Below, piece by piece: positions 61,599-64,000 of a stretch of 64,000 nucleotides of DNA. The position numbers and the translations under genes are program-made. Position 1 is the stretch's first letter; the number at the start of each line of letters is the position of its first letter. This DNA is from Pseudomonas sp. Q11 (lineage in GTDB: Bacteria > Pseudomonadota > Gammaproteobacteria > Pseudomonadales > Pseudomonadaceae): NCBI RefSeq assembly GCF_024494355.1, contig NZ_JAKNQY010000017.1, positions 72,962 through 136,961 of the forward strand. The letters are read 5' to 3'. Under the pieces are notes generated by a model. That model was not told where the DNA came from. It saw only the letters and a list, made by a program, of their open reading frames with translations, and made no database searches.

Positions 61599-63052
61599 GC
61601 AAGTCGCTCCTCTCTCTGACCATCGCTGCCGTCGTGCTCAGCGGCTGCTCGCTGATCCCCGATTATCAGCAGCCCGAAGCACCGGTCGCCACGCAATACC
61701 CGCAAGGTCCGGCCTACGAGCCGGCCAAGGCGGCCAGCCAGGCCGCCGCCGAACAGGGCTGGAAACAGTTTTTCCATGATCCGGCCCTGCAACAGCTGAT
61801 CCAGGTTGCCCTGGAAAACAACCGCGACCTGCGCGTCGCGGCGCTGAATATCGATGCCTACGCCGCGCAATACCGCATCCAGCGGGCGGACCTGTTCCCG
61901 GCGGTCTCGGCCACCGGCTCCGGCAGCCGCCAGCGAGTGCCGGCACGGGCGTCGCAAACCGGTGAAGCGGGCATCACCAGTTCCTATTCGGCAACCTTGG
62001 GCATCAGTGCCTATGAACTGGACCTGTTCGGCCGGGTGCGCAGCCTGAGCGAGCAAGCGCTGCAAAGCTACTTCGCCACCGAAGAGGCTCGTCGCAGTAC
62101 CCAGATCAGCCTGGTGGCCAGCGTTGCCAACGCCTACCTGACCTGGCAGGCCGACAAGGAGCTGCTCAAGCTGACCCAGGAAACCCTGGGCACCTATGAG
62201 CAAAGCCTCAAGCTGACCTCCCGTAGCGCCGAAGTCGGTGTGGCCTCGGCCTTGGACCTGAGCCAGGCACGCACGGCGGTGGAAAACGCCCGCGTACAAC
62301 TGGCGCGCTACACCCGCCAGGTGGCCCAGGACGAAAACAGCCTGACCCTGCTGCTGGGCACCGGTCTGCCATCCAACCTGAGCACCCAACCGCTGAGTGA
62401 TGACTTGCTGAGTGAAGTGCCGGCCGGGTTGCCGTCGGACCTGTTACAGCGTCGCCCGGACATCCTCCAGGCCGAACGCAACCTGCTGGCCGCCAACGCC
62501 AACATCGGTGCCGCGCGGGCCGCGTTCTTCCCAAGCATCAGCCTGACGGCCAACGCCGGCACTTTGAGCCCGGACCTGTCTGGTCTGTTCAAGGGCGGTT
62601 CGGGTACCTGGACCTTCGCCCCGCAAATCAACCTGCCGATCTTCAACGCCGGCAGCCTGCGGGCAAGCCTGGATTACGCCAAAATCCAGAAAGACATCAA
62701 CGTCGCCAATTACGAGAAGTCGATTCAGACCGCGTTCCAGGAAGTCTCCGACGGCCTGGCCGCACGCCGGACCTACAATGAACAGTTGCAGGCCCAGACC
62801 GCCTTCGTCGCCGCCAACCAGGATTACTACCGCCTGGCCGAGCGTCGCTATCGCATCGGTGTCGACAGCAACCTGACCTTCCTCGACGCCCAACGTCAGT
62901 TGTTCAGCGCCCAACAATCGCTGATCACTGACCGCCTGGCGCAACTGACCAGCGAGGTCAATTTGTACAGAGCGTTGGGTGGCGGCTGGAATGCCGAGAC
63001 CGGCAAGAACGAACCGGTGGCGGAGAAAGCGCCGCCGCTGAAATTGTTCTGA
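61595..63052 (+). CDS. emhC: Outer-membrane efflux channel EmhC (TtgC/OprM type)
   Basis: 485-aa TolC-family lipoprotein (lipobox VLSGC, Cys18), with the two outer-membrane efflux repeats (about residues 65-255 and 280-460) rich in long helices, and the turn VGVASALDLSQARTAVENARVQLA. Forms the trimeric exit duct for EmhAB. Followed by a clear terminator. Confidence 0.95.
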   Translation: MSKSLLSLTIAAVVLSGCSLIPDYQQPEAPVATQYPQGPAYEPAKAASQAAAEQGWKQFFHDPALQQLIQVALENNRDLRVAALNIDAYAAQYRIQRADLFPAVSATGSGSRQRVPARASQTGEAGITSSYSATLGISAYELDLFGRVRSLSEQALQSYFATEEARRSTQISLVASVANAYLTWQADKELLKLTQETLGTYEQSLKLTSRSAEVGVASALDLSQARTAVENARVQLARYTRQVAQDENSLTLLLGTGLPSNLSTQPLSDDLLSEVPAGLPSDLLQRRPDILQAERNLLAANANIGAARAAFFPSISLTANAGTLSPDLSGLFKGGSGTWTFAPQINLPIFNAGSLRASLDYAKIQKDINVANYEKSIQTAFQEVSDGLAARRTYNEQLQAQTAFVAANQDYYRLAERRYRIGVDSNLTFLDAQRQLFSAQQSLITDRLAQLTSEVNLYRALGGGWNAETGKNEPVAEKAPPLKLF

Positions 63053-63078
63053 CTGGATGCCTGAACGCTGAAACACGA

Positions 63079-63103
63079 AGCCCACCGAAAGGTGGGCTTT
63101 TTG
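63079..63103 (+). terminator. Rho-independent terminator after emhC
   Basis: AAGCCCACC-gaaa-GGTGGGCTTTTT, 26 bases after the emhC stop. Confidence 0.92.
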
Positions 63104-63129
63104 TTTGTGCGTGTTTTAACGCCAGCCTG

Positions 63130-63216
63130 TGTGGGAGCAAGGCTTGCCCGCGATGCAGGCGATGCGCTCTTTCAGAAATCGAGGCGCCTGTTTCGCGAGC
63201 AAGCTTTGCTCCCACA
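63130..63216. repeat. REP palindrome pair
   Basis: tgtgggagcaaggcttgcccgcgat and the mirror cgcgagcaagctttgctcccaca. Confidence 0.88.
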
Positions 63217-63243
63217 ACTCAGCATGGGATAAATCCCAATTGG

Positions 63244-63597
63244 CTAACGCGGGTCGACGATATCCAGCGCTCGATTGGCCAACAACTCACTCAATTCAAT
63301 CATCTGTACTACGCCGAGCGCGACATGGCGCCGCGAGCCTTCCAGATCGAACGCCAGCTCGCTGACCATGGCATTGGCCGAGGCCAGGGTTTCGCTGAGA
63401 TTGGCCAGTAGACACTCGGTGTCGAGGGTATCGATGACGGTGAAAACTCGAGTGGATGAGGTTCGGGGTTTGGGGCCGGGAGTGGTGCCCAGATGGTAAT
63501 CGAGTGCTCGGTCTGCGGCCTCTTGGAGCTTTTCTGGGTCGGGGTCGTTGTAGGGGAAGGTGCTCTCTGATGGCGAAGACGGATGATGTTTTTTCAT
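63244..63597 (-). CDS. DUF6124 family protein (second copy)
   Basis: 117-aa paralogue of 23328-23690: DPEKLQEAADRALDYHLG (near residue 20), strand FTVIDTLDTECLL, then LSETLASANAMVSELAFDLEGSRRHVALGVVQMIELSELLANRALD. A GGAG-like site lies before the ATG at 63597. Unlike the first copy, no large GGTGG..CCACC hairpin leader is evident upstream. Function unknown. Confidence 0.8.
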   Translation of the reverse strand: MKKHHPSSPSESTFPYNDPDPEKLQEAADRALDYHLGTTPGPKPRTSSTRVFTVIDTLDTECLLANLSETLASANAMVSELAFDLEGSRRHVALGVVQMIELSELLANRALDIVDPR

Positions 63598-63791
63598 AAC
63601 GGCGCTCCTGCATCAATTGGAGCCCGAGACGCTGGGTCCGGGGCGTTGGCGCCTAACGAATTCAGCGGGCTTGCAGTCCCGGTCGCTGGATGGGCGGCGA
63701 CACGAACAAGCTAGAGATACCGCTTCCGAGCAGCAACCTTAAAACCTCGTCGGAAAAGTCGTCGCGTCTGTCAGACCGGCCCACAAATTCT

Positions 63792-63820
63792 GTGGGAGCA
63801 AGGCTTGCCCGCGATGGCGG
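63792..63820. repeat. Single REP half
   Basis: tgtgggagcaaggcttgcccgcgatgg without an inverted mate nearby. Confidence 0.75.
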
Positions 63821-63849
63821 CCTGACAGCCGGCCAGGGTTTTGTTGATC

Positions 63850-63945
63850 GGGTACGTATCCATTGCTGCGGTAACGGCCACTTAGGGTTCCGCCCTGACG
63901 GCGGCTCACTTTTGAAAAGCGCAAAAGTAAGCAAAACGCTTCTGC
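63850..63945. repeat. Probable dispersed Pseudomonas repeat
   Basis: The stretch with tatccattgctgcggtaacggccac, the GC palindrome ccgccctgacggcgg and ttttgaaaagcgcaaaagt resembles sequence I recall between genes in many P. fluorescens genomes. No coding potential is seen from 63598 to 64000. Confidence 0.4.
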
Positions 63946-63956
63946 CGGTATGACTC

Positions 63957-63997
63957 ACCCACATGGGTTACAAATCAGTTCACGCACATAGGTAACA
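63957..63997. repeat. Two imperfect 15-base direct repeats at the window edge
   Basis: cccacatgggttaca (63957-63971) and cgcacataggtaaca (63983-63997), 26 bases apart start to start. Reading inward from the edge it begins TGTTACC, as some IS ends do; no transposase is visible. Confidence 0.4.
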
Positions 63998-64000
63998 GTT

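Overview
The window is a chromosomal segment of a Pseudomonas of the P. fluorescens group. This rests on protein identities (an EmhABC/TtgABC-type efflux system with its TetR repressor, XenB, PhaG, OlsBA, the tct locus), GC-rich codon usage, and about sixteen copies of the Pseudomonas REP palindrome (core tgtgggagcgagcctgctcgcgat and variants) in gaps between genes.

Layout. 0-5.1 kb: tricarboxylate locus, with tctD (cut by the window edge) divergent from tctCBA and an AbrB-type membrane protein; a decayed porin gene lies where opdH is usually found. 5.2-7.8 kb: ung, a 3-hydroxyisobutyryl-CoA hydrolase-like gene, and a small Tyr/Arg-rich lipoprotein. 8.0-18.1 kb: a guanidine-nitrogen operon that begins with a sigma-54 promoter and a guanidine-I (ykkC) riboswitch, followed by an ABC importer, two DUF1989 proteins (carboxyguanidine deiminase type), a 1226-aa biotin carboxylase of the urea/guanidine type, and allophanate hydrolase. 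The predicted flow is guanidine uptake, ATP-dependent carboxylation, deimination to allophanate, then hydrolysis to ammonia and CO2. The carboxylase gene carries an in-frame REP palindrome pair between two domains. 18.2-21.4 kb: a GGDEF protein with a degenerate active site, a CWC protein, rsuA, phaG and tRNA-Gly(CCC).

21.4-28.1 kb is an accessory stretch behind the tRNA. It holds a HicAB pair, structured repeats, a DUF6124 protein with a large hairpin leader, a Nudix protein, two tiny membrane proteins, truncated GST and GNAT genes, an Lrp/LysE divergent pair, a second HicAB pair and a 48-aa lipoprotein. 28.2-43.0 kb: stress and envelope genes (iron-permease family protein, SDR, DUF4142, PAS-GAF-GGDEF, LysE, FosA), an alpha-oxoamine synthase/MFS pair facing an iron alcohol dehydrogenase, a SIR2-like DUF4917 protein, yegP, a DJ-1 family protein, a methyltransferase and a lemA-TPM-TPM operon. 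43.3-52.6 kb: bglX, clsB, a YceI-family protein, a serine hydrolase, an acyl-CoA dehydrogenase-like gene, olsBA and acpH. 52.6-55.4 kb: an ArsR-MFS-xenB electrophile or xenobiotic operon with three phased operator-like repeats. 55.6-56.2 kb: a lone AT-richer secreted protein. 56.4-63.1 kb: emhR and emhABC, with a recognisable repressor operator between them. 63.2-64 kb: a second DUF6124 gene and dispersed repeats running to the window edge.

The strongest observations are the doubly controlled guanidine operon, the palindromic repeats that have become coding sequence in two genes, the 15-bp tandem arrays that grow from REP ends, and the DUF6124 hairpin leader.
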